From Phycisphaerae bacterium (GTDB taxonomy: Bacteria; Planctomycetota; Phycisphaerae; UBA1845; UTPLA1), in contig DATEMU010000012.1 in the NCBI GenBank assembly GCA_035275405.1, positions 1 to 64,000 on the forward strand: DNA of 64,000 bases, given 5' to 3'. The notes under the pieces are model-generated. The model saw only the letters and a list, made by a program, of their open reading frames with translations. It searched no databases and had not been told where the DNA came from. Shown here piece after piece: positions 33,048-41,902 of this stretch. A program made the translations under genes and the position numbers. The first letter of the stretch is position 1. The number at the start of each line of letters is the position of its first letter.

Positions 33048-33893
33048 ATGCCCCCGACCGATCCCCAACCCTGGCTCGACACCTTCCGCGACCTGCTCCA
33101 TTTTTACGTTCCGCCGCTGGAGCCGACGCCGACGCTGGTTTTCGGCAGCCTGGCCGTCGCCATGGCTGGACTTTTCCTTGCCTTTCGCAGCGCGAAGTTT
33201 GAGCGGTTGGTGGTATGCGTGTTTGCGCTGCTGCTCGGCGCCTGGATCGGTTGGCGGATTTCGCTGCTCGTCGGGACGCCGGGGCCGATCTCGATGGCCG
33301 TCGTGGGCGTGCTGCTGACGGCGCTGGCTTATCGCACGTACAAGTTCTGGCTGGCCGCCGGGTCGGTCGTCGTGCTGTTTTGTCTGGCGATGACCTTTCA
33401 ACTGGGGCGCGGCGATCTGACGCGCTATATCCCCACGGGCACGCCGCAGGAAGAGCGGATTAAGGACGGCATCATCCAGCGGTTGAACACGGAGGAAGAG
33501 CAGCAACGGCAGTTGCACCCGCAGGCGGTCGATCAACTTGCCAAGATCAAGGAGCGATTGGCGGCGGAAATGCAGTCGCTGGGACCAATGGGCTGGCTGA
33601 TGCCGATCGCGGGGGCGATTGTCGGCGGGCTGCTGGCGTACTGGGCGTTGCGGCTGTTTGTCGTGGTGTGGCTCGGTCTGGTGGGCGCGTTGATGACGGT
33701 CCTCGGGGCGTCGGCGTTTCTGACGGCGCAGTGGCCGGGCTTGCGCACTACAGTTCTCGACGAGCCACGGATCGCGCTGGGTGTTGTGGTGGGCCTATGG
33801 CTCCTCGGCTTGGTCTTCCAGGCAAAGGAGGCGCGACTGCCGGCACGGAAGGAAAAGGCCGCGCCGGCGGGGAAGCCGGCGGCGCAGGAGTGA
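33048..33893 (+). CDS. Polytopic membrane protein, unknown function
   Basis: 281 residues from the ATG at 33048. The frame is open upstream but there it only translates the inverted repeat (LFAIRYFAI), so it is excluded. Hydrophobic segments at about 31-45, 55-67, 78-92 and 97-115 are followed by a charged cytoplasmic or periplasmic helical stretch of about 60 residues (ERIKDGIIQRLNTEEEQQRQ) and then three more helices near 180-265. The C-terminus is basic and Ala/Pro-rich. No family recognised. Its place after the cell-wall genes gives only a weak hint of an envelope role. Confidence 0.6.
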   Translation: MPPTDPQPWLDTFRDLLHFYVPPLEPTPTLVFGSLAVAMAGLFLAFRSAKFERLVVCVFALLLGAWIGWRISLLVGTPGPISMAVVGVLLTALAYRTYKFWLAAGSVVVLFCLAMTFQLGRGDLTRYIPTGTPQEERIKDGIIQRLNTEEEQQRQLHPQAVDQLAKIKERLAAEMQSLGPMGWLMPIAGAIVGGLLAYWALRLFVVVWLGLVGALMTVLGASAFLTAQWPGLRTTVLDEPRIALGVVVGLWLLGLVFQAKEARLPARKEKAAPAGKPAAQE

Positions 33894-33902
33894 CGTCCTG
33901 CG

Positions 33903-35111
33903 TCAGGCGCCACATGGCAACCAATCGGGAAGAGAAAGGCGTTTTCGATGTCGATGGGCGGTAAGGAATCCAAAAAGGTAAAGAGCACTCGAGGTTGGTT
34001 CAGGAATGACGGCGATCCAGCCTTCACTTCGTCCGTTATGTGATCCCTGGCCCACGATGGCCAGGCCATTGCCAGAAACCGCCGTTGCAGATTTAAGATC
34101 CCAACCTGTCAGGTCGATGCCCAATTCGTTTACAAGCACATCTTGCAAGGAGCGCATTCCATTCAATTGGTCCCATACGAATGCTCGAGGGTTGTACGAT
34201 GGTCCCGTTGAGTAACGTCCCACAATAATGCTGCCGTCGTAGGATGAAGCGAATGCGTTACTATGGTGGTCTCCGGTAGAGTTGGGGACATTTCCAAGAA
34301 ATTCTATGCCTTCGTCCTCCGACCAACGGATTGCCCTTGTTAGTGTTCCGGGGGACGGGACATCGTAACCGACCACAACGTTTCCGTTTCCTGAAACTCC
34401 ATTGGCCGTACTTTCCAAACTCGCCCAGGGGCTGTTTATTGCTACCAGTCCATCATTATTAGTCCAGCGAAACGCCTGAAATGTTTCAGGGCTGTTTGTA
34501 CCAAAACCCACGACCACCGAGCCATCTGAGGAAACGCCAGTGGCTTCACTATAAAGGTCGCCACCAGGCAAGTCTCCAAGCAGCGCCATTCCGGTAGCAT
34601 TTGTCCAGCGATACGCCTGCGTGCCAAACGCGTTTGTACGACTCCCGACAATCACCGAGCCATTGGCCGATGCTGCATAGGCCCTGCTGGGATTACCCGC
34701 ACCCGGATTGGACGACAAAGGCATGACTCCGCCCGCAGTGGTCCAACGGACCGCCTCCAAGATACTGTAAGTCGAGCCGGTTCCGACTACGACAGCGCCG
34801 TCGTCGGAGACTCCGCTCGCGATACTGTACGGCCCTCCCCCGGGAATGAATCCCAATCCCACGATGCCGGTCTCGATGGTCCAACGGAATCCCTCATCGA
34901 AATAGCCGACACCCGGAACATAGCGTTCGCTAAGTCCCACTACGACTGAGCCGTCGGCGGAAACACCAAGTGCTCCGCTGTAATGGGCATCTGACAGGTG
35001 GCCTAGCCCGAGAAAACTCGGAGTCACGCCTAGGCTTTGTGCGATTGAAGATGCGGAAATGGAGCAAAACACAAAGATATACACGCCCAAAAAACGACCT
35101 GGAGTACCCAT
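33903..35111 (-). CDS. HAF-repeat exported protein with PEP-CTERM tail
   Basis: 402 residues. A signal peptide covers about residues 1-24 (GVYIFVFCSISASSIAQS). About seven repeats follow of the HAF type, GVSxDGSVVVGxGTN...AFRWTxxxGxxxLGxLPGG. They resemble the extracellular HAF repeat family found in PEP-CTERM proteins. The C-terminus has VIPEPTSSALYLFGFLTAHRHRKR, a PEP motif, hydrophobic stretch and basic cluster as recognised by exosortase. About a dozen residues continue after the basic cluster, which is longer than usual. It is probably anchored at the surface; no enzymatic motifs. No exosortase gene is present in this window. Confidence 0.8.
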   Translation of the reverse strand: MGTPGRFLGVYIFVFCSISASSIAQSLGVTPSFLGLGHLSDAHYSGALGVSADGSVVVGLSERYVPGVGYFDEGFRWTIETGIVGLGFIPGGGPYSIASGVSDDGAVVVGTGSTYSILEAVRWTTAGGVMPLSSNPGAGNPSRAYAASANGSVIVGSRTNAFGTQAYRWTNATGMALLGDLPGGDLYSEATGVSSDGSVVVGFGTNSPETFQAFRWTNNDGLVAINSPWASLESTANGVSGNGNVVVGYDVPSPGTLTRAIRWSEDEGIEFLGNVPNSTGDHHSNAFASSYDGSIIVGRYSTGPSYNPRAFVWDQLNGMRSLQDVLVNELGIDLTGWDLKSATAVSGNGLAIVGQGSHNGRSEGWIAVIPEPTSSALYLFGFLTAHRHRKRLSLPDWLPCGA

Positions 35112-35181
35112 GTCGCGCTTCCTTATTTGGCGAGTAAATCAAACTGCGAGCCTAAACGGTCAGCGTTCTTATTACAAGTGG

Positions 35182-36672
35182 TCAACCCCGTATTCGCTTG
35201 ATAATGTCGGTCGTGCTCCGGCCTTCTAGCAGCGGGGCCAGCAGTACTTTCCCACCATATTTCTCGACGAACTCCTGACCCGCGACCGTCTTGCCGGACC
35301 AGTCGGCGCCTTTGAGGAGGATGTCGGGGCGGACGGCTTCGATCAGTTTCGCGGGCGTGTCGTCGTCGAAGAGGACGACGTAGTCGACGTCGGCGAGAGC
35401 GGCCAGCACCGCGGCGCGGTCGTCCTGGGCGACGATGGGGCGGCCGTCGCCTTTGCCGAGGCGGCGGACGGAGGCGTCGGAGTTGAGACCGACGACGAGC
35501 AGGTCGGCGTGCTGTTTGCAGAAGGCGAAGTTGGCGACGTGACCGGCGTGGAGGAGGTCGAAGCAGCCGTTGGTGAAGGCGATTTTCTCATGCCGCGCGC
35601 GGCGGCGGGCGAGTTCCGGGAGGAGGTGGTCGAGGGTGCGGACTTTGCCGAGCGTTTTGTGGTGTTCGAGGAGGATCTCCCCGACGACTTCTTCGCGCGT
35701 GATGGGGACGCAGCCGAATTTTTCGACTTCGAGGCCGCCGGCGACATTGGCGAGGGCGACGGCCTCGCGCCAGTCGGCGCCAGCCGCGACGGCGACGGCG
35801 AGAGCAGCGAGGACTTCATCGCCCGCGCCGGTCACGTCGTACACATCGCGGGATTTGGTCGGAATATGCTCGAAGGCCCCGCCGGGGCCGATCAGGGCGG
35901 CGCCCTCGGCGTCGAGCGTGACACATGCGTAGCCGGTCTGGCAGGCGGCGATGATCTTTGACGCGGCGCCCTTGACGGCGGCGACGCTGCGCAGGCGGGC
36001 GCCGATCAGCTTCTCTGTTTCCGTGCGGTTCGGCGTGACGATCGTCGCCCCAGAGTATCGACTGTAGTCGGTGAGGTTGGCGGGGTCGACGAGAACGGGG
36101 AGCTTGCGCTTTTTCGCGGCGGCGATGACGGCTTGCGCGGTCTTCGGCGTGATTACGCCCTTGTGATAGTCTTCGATGCAGACGGCCCCGCAGCCGGTGA
36201 GCCGTTCTTCGAGGCGGGCGAGAAGCAAATCGGCGGTCGTGTCGTCCAGTGGGTCGGAGTTCTCATCGTCGATGCGGATGAGCTGTTGGCGGTGGCGATG
36301 CTGCGCGAGACCGACGAGGCGCGTCTTGCGCGTGGTGGGGCGATCTTTGATACGGACGAGACCGGATGCGTCCGCGCCGGCCTTCGTCAGCAGCGCGCTG
36401 AGCAGTTCAGAATCCGCGTCTTCGCCGGCGATGCCGAGACAATTCGCCGTCGCGCCGAGCGCGGCGATGTCCGCGGCGACGGAACCGGCGCCGCCCAGCG
36501 CATCCTCCTGGCGAACGACGCGCAAGACCGGGACGGGCGCTTCGGGGCTGATCCGCTCGGCGTCGCCGTAGAGATAGCGGTCGATCATGAAGTCGCCGAC
36601 GACAAGGATGCGGCGGCCGGCGGCTCGGTCGAGGATTTCACAGAGTCGTTCCCACATATATCTGCGTGTCAT
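35182..36672 (-). CDS. hldE: Bifunctional heptose 7-phosphate kinase / heptose 1-phosphate adenylyltransferase
   Basis: A 496-residue two-domain enzyme of ADP-heptose synthesis for lipopolysaccharide cores. Residues about 20-330 are a PfkB/ribokinase-type kinase (VVGDFMIDRYLYG; GGAGSVAADIAALGA; DVTGAGDEVLAALAVA). Residues about 365-496 are a cytidylyltransferase-like adenylyltransferase (FTNGCFDLLHAGHV with the HxGH motif; LLKGADWSGKTVAG; GRSTTDIIKRIR). Length matches E. coli-type HldE. MWERL five codons inside is an alternative start; neither has a clear ribosome site. Presence implies an outer membrane with heptose-containing LPS, consistent with a Gram-negative envelope. Confidence 0.95.
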   Translation of the reverse strand: MTRRYMWERLCEILDRAAGRRILVVGDFMIDRYLYGDAERISPEAPVPVLRVVRQEDALGGAGSVAADIAALGATANCLGIAGEDADSELLSALLTKAGADASGLVRIKDRPTTRKTRLVGLAQHRHRQQLIRIDDENSDPLDDTTADLLLARLEERLTGCGAVCIEDYHKGVITPKTAQAVIAAAKKRKLPVLVDPANLTDYSRYSGATIVTPNRTETEKLIGARLRSVAAVKGAASKIIAACQTGYACVTLDAEGAALIGPGGAFEHIPTKSRDVYDVTGAGDEVLAALAVAVAAGADWREAVALANVAGGLEVEKFGCVPITREEVVGEILLEHHKTLGKVRTLDHLLPELARRRARHEKIAFTNGCFDLLHAGHVANFAFCKQHADLLVVGLNSDASVRRLGKGDGRPIVAQDDRAAVLAALADVDYVVLFDDDTPAKLIEAVRPDILLKGADWSGKTVAGQEFVEKYGGKVLLAPLLEGRSTTDIIKRIRG

Positions 36673-37051
36673 TATCAGGGCGGAGGGTCCGATTCAAAAC
36701 CCCCGCATCGTTCGAAACGATCCGAGTCAACGGTTTGGGATGCCCGGCGCGAATAACTGGCCGACTGCATGAACATCATAATTGGCAACAGGTTATGAAC
36801 CAAACGAATCGCCGGCTTTGGCTTCGGTGAGCGCGGAAATTGCCGACTGCTTCGTTACTGTGCGTCGGAAATAGCCGGAGACCGGCATTTTTAATACTGC
36901 CAACGCCCTTCGTCTCATAAGAACTCAAGGAATCGAGGCTGATAAGCCGATTCCGGACTTATCGGATGCGCAAAACCCGCCGGAATGCCGCCGAGGGGTA
37001 TCGGCTGGCGGCCGGTCGGCTGCTCGATCATTCGTCACCAAGGGTTCGAAG
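36673..37051. other. Divergent intergenic region between hldE and the ParA-CBM48 gene
   Basis: About 380 bp. No conserved-looking frame, and no convincing -35/-10 pair or long palindrome was found on either strand. It must contain promoters for both divergent genes. Confidence 0.4.
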
Positions 37052-38347
37052 ATGCGGATCATCGCCGTTGCCAACCAAAAGGGAGGCTGTGGAAAGACGA
37101 CCATCGTCATCAATCTGGCAGCGTGTCTGGCCCGCGAGGGGCAGCGGACGCTGGCGGTTGATCTCGATCCGCAGGGGCATTGCGCGCTCGGTCTTCTCGT
37201 TCCCGAGGAACAGATCGAAGTGAACATCGCCGACGTGCTGCTCGCCGACGGTGCGGAGGGCGCGCCGGACATGTCGCGGGTGACGTGGCAGATCTCCAGC
37301 CAATTCGACCTGATTCCGGCGAAGACGGATTTGTCGCGGCTCGAACAAAAACTTGCCGGCGTCGAGGGGCGCGAGCAGCGCCTGGCGCGGGCGCTCGAGA
37401 GCGTCCGGGATAAGTACGACTTCGTCCTGATTGACACGCCGCCGACGATCGGCTTCCTGACGCAGAGCGCGCTGGCGGCGGCGGGCGAGATTGTTGTGCC
37501 CGTGGATACGGGCTATTTCGCGCTGCACGGCCTGTCGAAACAGCTCGATACCATCCGTGAGCTTCGGGAGTACACCGGCAAGGCGCTGACGGTCCGCATC
37601 CTGGCGAACCTCTATGATGTGCGGACCAAGCTGGCCCGGGAGATCCTCGCGGAGCTGCGAAAACGGCATGGCGACGCGATGTTCAAGAGCTTTATCAACT
37701 TCAACACCAAGCTCAAGGAGAGCACCAGCCTGGGCCAACCGATCACCGAATACGACGCGGCGTCGAGCGGGTGTCGCGACTTCGTGCGCTTTGCGCGCGA
37801 ATTGATTGCGCTGGAATCCTCGCCGGTCCTCTCCACGTCGGCGGCGATCCGGGACATGGTCGCCGAGCCGGTCTCCGTTTCCGCGCCGGCGATGTCCGTC
37901 GGGATTGCGTCCGGCGCACAGGAGGACATTCTGGCGCGGGCCGATGAGCTGGCGGCCAATGCGACGCGGCTTCTGGCGACGAGCCGGACACTTCTCGGCC
38001 CCTCGCCGGGAGAACAAAAAATGCGCGGGCCCGCCACGCCGCGCGAGACGGAACAGAAGATTGAGTTGATCTACGGCGCGCGGGCCGTGGATCATGGCGC
38101 GGTCTTCGTGGTCGCCGCAGCGGGTGCAAGGAACGTGCGGCTGGCGGGCTCATTCAACGATTGGAACCCGGAGCGGACGCCGATGTTTCCTGTCCGGGAC
38201 GGGATCTTCCAGGCACGGCTTCCGCTTCCACCGGGCAAGTACAGCTATCGCTACGTGGTGGACGGCTACTGGCAGCGCGACCCGGCGAACGAGCGCTTTG
38301 AGGCGAACCCGTACGGGGAACTCAATAGCGTAGTGATCGTGCAATAG
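37052..38347 (+). CDS. ParA/Soj-type ATPase fused to a CBM48 glycogen-binding domain
   Basis: 431 residues in two parts. Residues 1 to about 255 are a complete ParA/MinD-family ATPase: deviant Walker A KGGCGKTT (10-17) with the signature lysine, switch I-like DLDPQGHCALGLL, Walker B-like FVLIDTPPTIGFLTQSAL and later VPVDTGYFALHGL. After a linker with helical and Pro/Ala-rich stretches, residues about 345-431 form an E-set/CBM48 or AMPK-beta-like glycogen-binding domain: VRLAGSFNDWNPERTPM, LPPGKYSYRYVVDGYW, FEANPYGELNSVV. CBM48 proteins bind alpha-glucans, and ParA proteins position cargo over the nucleoid or membrane. The fusion suggests placing or counting glycogen granules; that is inference. 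No parB follows. Confidence 0.88.
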   Translation: MRIIAVANQKGGCGKTTIVINLAACLAREGQRTLAVDLDPQGHCALGLLVPEEQIEVNIADVLLADGAEGAPDMSRVTWQISSQFDLIPAKTDLSRLEQKLAGVEGREQRLARALESVRDKYDFVLIDTPPTIGFLTQSALAAAGEIVVPVDTGYFALHGLSKQLDTIRELREYTGKALTVRILANLYDVRTKLAREILAELRKRHGDAMFKSFINFNTKLKESTSLGQPITEYDAASSGCRDFVRFARELIALESSPVLSTSAAIRDMVAEPVSVSAPAMSVGIASGAQEDILARADELAANATRLLATSRTLLGPSPGEQKMRGPATPRETEQKIELIYGARAVDHGAVFVVAAAGARNVRLAGSFNDWNPERTPMFPVRDGIFQARLPLPPGKYSYRYVVDGYWQRDPANERFEANPYGELNSVVIVQ

Positions 38348-38424
38348 TCATAGCGCGTCACCAACAGTTCATAAATATAGTAACATCAGCATTTTACAAT
38401 TGAGTTGAGGGCTGGACTTCAACA

Positions 38425-38473
38425 TTGAATTGCCAGGATCGTGGCATTACAATTCATTGAACAAGCGCTTGTT
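38425..38473 (+). promoter_or_regulatory. Promoter with perfect 14-bp palindromic operator upstream of the TetR gene
   Basis: TTGAAT (38425-38430), a 17-bp spacer and TACAAT (38448-38453, five of six consensus) form a good sigma-70 promoter. AACAAGCGCTTGTT (38460-38473) is a perfect palindrome right at the expected transcription start and 12 bp before the TetR ATG. This is the usual arrangement for an autorepressed TetR operator. Confidence 0.6.
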
Positions 38474-38485
38474 TGGAGCTGGTTG

Positions 38486-39073
38486 ATGTCTGGACTCGCC
38501 CTCGACAAGAAGGATCAGATTCATCGCGTTGCGTGCCGGCTCTTTCGGGAGCAGGGCTTTCACGGCGCGAGTGTCCGCGACATCGCTGAGGAAGTTGGCC
38601 TCGTTGGAGGCAGCCTGTACGCGCACATCGAGAGCAAGGATGACGTCTTGTGGGAGATTGTCGATGCCGCGGCGGATCGTTTTTTCGCGGCGCTGCGGCC
38701 GATCGTCGAGGCCAACCTTGCCATTGTTCAAAAGCTCCGCCAGGCGATCGTCGCGCACGTCGAAGTGATCGCGGGCGATCTGGATGCGGCGGCGGTGTAC
38801 ACGGTGGAGTGGCGGCACCTGGCTCCCGAACGGCGCAAGGTCTTTACGAAGCGGCGCGACGAATACGAGGCCCTGTTTCGCCGGCTGGTTCGCGAGGCGA
38901 TGCAGCAGGGGTTCATTGCGACGGCCGACGAGGCGATGGCCACGCGATTCATCCTCTCGTCGCTGAATTACCTGTTTACCTGGTACAAGCCGGATGGCCG
39001 GATGACGCCGGACGAGGTGGGGCGGATGATGGCGGATTACATACTGGATGGGTTGAAGCGGAGGACGGCGTGA
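38486..39073 (+). CDS. TetR/AcrR-family regulator, probable repressor of the paa genes
   Basis: 195 residues from the ATG after GGAG; the frame is open further upstream but that would overlap the promoter and operator. Residues about 8-52 are the TetR helix-turn-helix (AVACRLF-like start, [22 protein letters not shown]) with [11 protein letters not shown] following. The remainder is an all-helical ligand-binding and dimer domain. The gene lies directly upstream of paaABCD with one base between stop and start, so it is co-transcribed. By analogy with PaaR and related regulators, the inducer would be phenylacetyl-CoA or another acyl-CoA. That assignment is inference from position. Confidence 0.8.
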   Translation: MSGLALDKKDQIHRVACRLFREQGFHGASVRDIAEEVGLVGGSLYAHIESKDDVLWEIVDAAADRFFAALRPIVEANLAIVQKLRQAIVAHVEVIAGDLDAAAVYTVEWRHLAPERRKVFTKRRDEYEALFRRLVREAMQQGFIATADEAMATRFILSSLNYLFTWYKPDGRMTPDEVGRMMADYILDGLKRRTA

Positions 39074-39074
39074 C

Positions 39075-40067
39075 ATGGTTGCAATGAACCCGAACCTCAT
39101 GAATGACCGACCGGGTGATCCGGGGTATGAGGAGCATCTGGCGGCGTTCGAGGCGCGGATCGCGCAGGGCGACAAGGTGGAGCCCGGCGACTGGATGCCG
39201 CGGGACTATAGAGATCAACTGATACGCCTCATCCACGTCCACGCGAACAGCGAAATCTGCGGGGCGCTCCCGGAAGGGACGTGGATTCCGCACGCGCCGA
39301 GCCTGAAGCGCAAGCTGGCCCTCGTGGCGAAGGTGCAGGATGAGGTGGGGCACGGCCAACTCCTCTATCGTGCCGCCGAGACGCTGGGCAAGCCGCGCGA
39401 GGAGATGATCGATGAACTGATCTCCGGCAAGGCGAAATATTCCAACGTGTTTCACTATCCGGCGGAGACGTGGGCGGATGTCTGCGTGATCGCGTGGCTG
39501 ATCGACGCGGCGGCGATTGTGAATCAGGCCATGATGGCCGAGGGGTCGTACGGGCCCTACGCCCGGGCACTGAAGCGCATCTGTTATGAAGAGGCGTTTC
39601 ATCTGACGCACGGTTACGACATGTGCATCTCGCTGGCGACGGGTACGAAGCTCCAGCGGGAGATGCTCCAGGACGCGGTCAATCGCTGGTGGAAGCCGAT
39701 CATGATGTTCCACGGGCCGGCGGATAAGGAATCGACGCACACGGCGCAGCTTATGCGCTGGAAGATCAAGCTCAAAACCAACGACGAGCAGCGGCAGGAG
39801 TTTCTGCGCAAGTACGTGCCGAAGATGATCAACCTGGGGATCAAGATCCCGGCGGAGTGGGAGATGCGCTACGACGAAAAGGCGCGGGCGTGGCGGTACA
39901 AGGAGCCGGATTGGGAAGAGTTCAAGACGGTCGTGCGGGGCAACGGACCGGTCAGCGCGAAGCGGCTGGAGACGCGGCGGCTGGCGCATGAGCATGGGCG
40001 GTGGATACGGGAGGCGCTGACGGCGGCCGCCGAAGGGCGACGCGTGCCGATGCCGGGAGTGAATTAA
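39075..40067 (+). CDS. paaA: Phenylacetyl-CoA 1,2-epoxidase catalytic subunit
   Basis: A 330-residue di-iron subunit that, with PaaC, epoxidises the ring of phenylacetyl-CoA with O2. The four-helix-bundle ligand motifs are visible as [12 protein letters not shown] and [14 protein letters not shown] (ExxH pairs). The CoA- and subunit-contact regions [15 protein letters not shown] and [17 protein letters not shown] match PaaA. Length is typical (about 310-330). It begins one base after the TetR stop. Next comes a repeat-bearing spacer and paaB. Confidence 0.95.
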   Translation: MVAMNPNLMNDRPGDPGYEEHLAAFEARIAQGDKVEPGDWMPRDYRDQLIRLIHVHANSEICGALPEGTWIPHAPSLKRKLALVAKVQDEVGHGQLLYRAAETLGKPREEMIDELISGKAKYSNVFHYPAETWADVCVIAWLIDAAAIVNQAMMAEGSYGPYARALKRICYEEAFHLTHGYDMCISLATGTKLQREMLQDAVNRWWKPIMMFHGPADKESTHTAQLMRWKIKLKTNDEQRQEFLRKYVPKMINLGIKIPAEWEMRYDEKARAWRYKEPDWEEFKTVVRGNGPVSAKRLETRRLAHEHGRWIREALTAAAEGRRVPMPGVN

Positions 40068-40068
40068 G

Positions 40069-40154
40069 AATGGCGAATAGCGAATAGCGAAATCAGAATA
40101 GGCGTGGCGTACGCACTCTTCTTTTCGCTATTCGCTATTCATAATTCGCTATTA
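40069..40154. repeat. Hairpin of paired GAATAGC arrays between paaA and paaB
   Basis: GAATAGCGAATAGCGAAA (40075-40092) is exactly complementary to 40123-40140, an 18-bp perfect stem with a 30-nt loop. Further GAATTATGAAT-like units extend the right arm to 40153, three bases before the paaB ATG. The unit is the same as in the arrays at 16364, 32912 and 33014. Confidence 0.8.
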
Positions 40155-40156
40155 TC

Positions 40157-40456
40157 ATGGATACCCAATGGCCGGTCTTTGAAGTCTTCCACCAGACGTC
40201 GCGCGGGGAGCCGCACGTGCACGTCGGGTCGATCCATGCGCCGGATGCGGAGACGGCGCTGATGCTGGCCAAGGAGCAGTTCGGCCGGCGGCAGGCGTGC
40301 GTGAATCTGTGGGTCGTGCCGGTGGAGGCCGTGGTCAGCACCGACTACGCGGACGCCGACCTGTTTCAGCCGGGGACGGACAAGAGCTATCGCGAGGCGT
40401 TCGGGTATGAGACGACGAAGCGGGCGAAAGCGGTAGGCGATGCTTCGGAGATTTGA
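40157..40456 (+). CDS. paaB: Phenylacetyl-CoA epoxidase subunit PaaB
   Basis: A 99-residue small structural subunit of the epoxidase, which bridges PaaAC heterodimers. The sequence WPVFEVFHQTSRGEPHVHVGSIHAPDAE and AKEQFGRRQACVNLWVVP are characteristic of the family. The ATG lies at the right edge of the hairpin repeat; no clear ribosome site precedes it, so translation may depend on the fold of that repeat. Twenty-one bases separate it from paaC. Confidence 0.93.
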   Translation: MDTQWPVFEVFHQTSRGEPHVHVGSIHAPDAETALMLAKEQFGRRQACVNLWVVPVEAVVSTDYADADLFQPGTDKSYREAFGYETTKRAKAVGDASEI

Positions 40457-40477
40457 TTTTCAGATTTGAGATGAGCC

Positions 40478-41326
40478 ATGGCAACGACGATTGAAAAACC
40501 GCAGCTTCGCGGCGAGACCAAGGCGGCCGTCGTCGATCTGCTTTATCGCCTCGCGGACGACGCGCTCTTCATCGGTCATCGCAATTCGGAGTGGACGGGG
40601 ATCGGGCCGATTCTGGAGGAGGACATCGCGTTTTCGTCGATGGCGCAGGACAAGATGGGGCATGCGACGGTGCTGTACGGGATGCTGCACGAATTGGGCG
40701 AGGCCGAACCCAACGCGCTGGCATTCGGGCGGAAGGCCGAGCAGTATCGGTGCTCAAGCCTTGTGGTGCTGGAGTGTCTGGCGGAGGGCGGCGCGGCGGC
40801 GGAGCTTTCCAACAATCCGGTGCGCGATGAACTGCTTTCGCGGGGCGATTGGGCCGTCAGTCTCGTGCGGCAGTTTCTCTTTTCGGAGGCGGACGCCCTG
40901 CGCTGGGCGGCGCTGGAAGGCAGTGCGTACGAACCGCTCGCGCAGTTTGCCAAAAAACTGCGCGGCGAGATCAAGTATCACACCATGCACGGGCGGATCA
41001 TGATGGAAAAGCTGGGCCGGGCCGCGGAGAGCAAGGGGCGCTTGCAGACCTCACTGGATTCGCTGTATCCCCACGCGCTGGGGCTGTTTGAGCCGACGAA
41101 GCATGATGCGGCGCTGACCGAGGCAGGCATCTGCCCGCGCGAGGCGGAGCTTTGCAAGGCTTGGGAGGCGCAGGTTGTGGCGATCCTCGAGCGCTGCGGG
41201 TTGAAAGCCCCGCGCAATGCGAAGCCCGTGTACGGCGGTCGGCAGGGCAAGCACCCGCCGGAGATGCGCGAGGTTCTGGATGCGCTGCAGAAGGTGTACC
41301 GGCTCGATCCGGCGGCACAATGGTAA
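40478..41326 (+). CDS. paaC: Phenylacetyl-CoA epoxidase structural subunit PaaC
   Basis: A 282-residue ferritin-like partner of PaaA that has lost the di-iron centre in the family. The fold is seen in LADDALFIGHRNSEWTGIGP and LEEDIAFSSMAQDKMGHATV. Regions near KKLRGEIKYHTMHGRIMM match PaaC. The C-terminal tail (YGGRQGKHPPEM) is normal. It overlaps paaD by 7 bp (ATGGTAA), showing translational coupling. Confidence 0.93.
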   Translation: MATTIEKPQLRGETKAAVVDLLYRLADDALFIGHRNSEWTGIGPILEEDIAFSSMAQDKMGHATVLYGMLHELGEAEPNALAFGRKAEQYRCSSLVVLECLAEGGAAAELSNNPVRDELLSRGDWAVSLVRQFLFSEADALRWAALEGSAYEPLAQFAKKLRGEIKYHTMHGRIMMEKLGRAAESKGRLQTSLDSLYPHALGLFEPTKHDAALTEAGICPREAELCKAWEAQVVAILERCGLKAPRNAKPVYGGRQGKHPPEMREVLDALQKVYRLDPAAQW

Positions 41327-41838
41327 ATGACGTGAACGACGTGCAGGTCCAACCCGCGATCGATTTGAGCCCCGTCTGGGAGGCGCTGGCCAATGTCAGC
41401 GACCCCGAGATACCGGTCTTGAATGTGCTGGAGATGGGCATGATTCCCGCCGTGCGCCTCGAGGGCGAGACGGTCGTTGTGCAGATGACGCCGACGTTCG
41501 CGGGCTGCCCGGCGCTGGACCTGATCCGCGAGAACATTCGCCATGCCGTGCGGGCCGCGGGGTTTGAGGACGTTCGCGTCGATGTCGTTTTCGATCCACC
41601 GTGGACGAGCGACCGGATCACGCCGGAGGGGCTGCGCAAGCTGAAGGAGTTCGGGCTCGCGCCACCGTTGCGGTGTGGGACGACGGGGGCGACGTTTCAG
41701 GCGCTGCAAAAAGTGGCCTGTCCTTATTGCAACTCGACAGAGACGACGCTGGAATCGATCTTCGGCCCGACGCTCTGCCGGGCGATTCACTACTGCAATG
41801 CGTGCCGGCAGTCGTTTGAGCAATTCAAGCCGGTTTGA
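41320..41838 (+). CDS. paaD: Fe-S/MIP18-type maturation factor PaaD
   Basis: 172 residues. Residues about 15-105 are a MIP18/DUF59 domain (VSDPEIPVLNVLEMGMI, TPTFAGCPALDLIRENI). The C-terminus is a zinc-ribbon-like segment CPYCNSTETTL...YCNACRQSFEQF that is specific to PaaD. The protein is needed for assembly of the iron-sulfur part of the epoxidase (in PaaE). The ATG at 41320 overlaps the paaC stop; longer upstream frames are antiphase to paaC and disfavoured. It is the last paa gene in this cluster: paaE (reductase), paaK and the downstream ring-opening genes are not in the window. Confidence 0.9.
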   Translation: MVNDVNDVQVQPAIDLSPVWEALANVSDPEIPVLNVLEMGMIPAVRLEGETVVVQMTPTFAGCPALDLIRENIRHAVRAAGFEDVRVDVVFDPPWTSDRITPEGLRKLKEFGLAPPLRCGTTGATFQALQKVACPYCNSTETTLESIFGPTLCRAIHYCNACRQSFEQFKPV

Positions 41839-41902
41839 GGCGAACCGGCTCATCCCTGCCGTCGTAGTATCCGCAAAGCCGACTCTCTTGAAAGGAGCAT
41901 GC

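Noticed and set aside
16364-40154. GAATAGC arrays as CRISPR-like repeats
   Set aside because: Units are only 7-8 bp with no unique spacers between them, arrays are shorter than 40 bp, and no cas genes are present.
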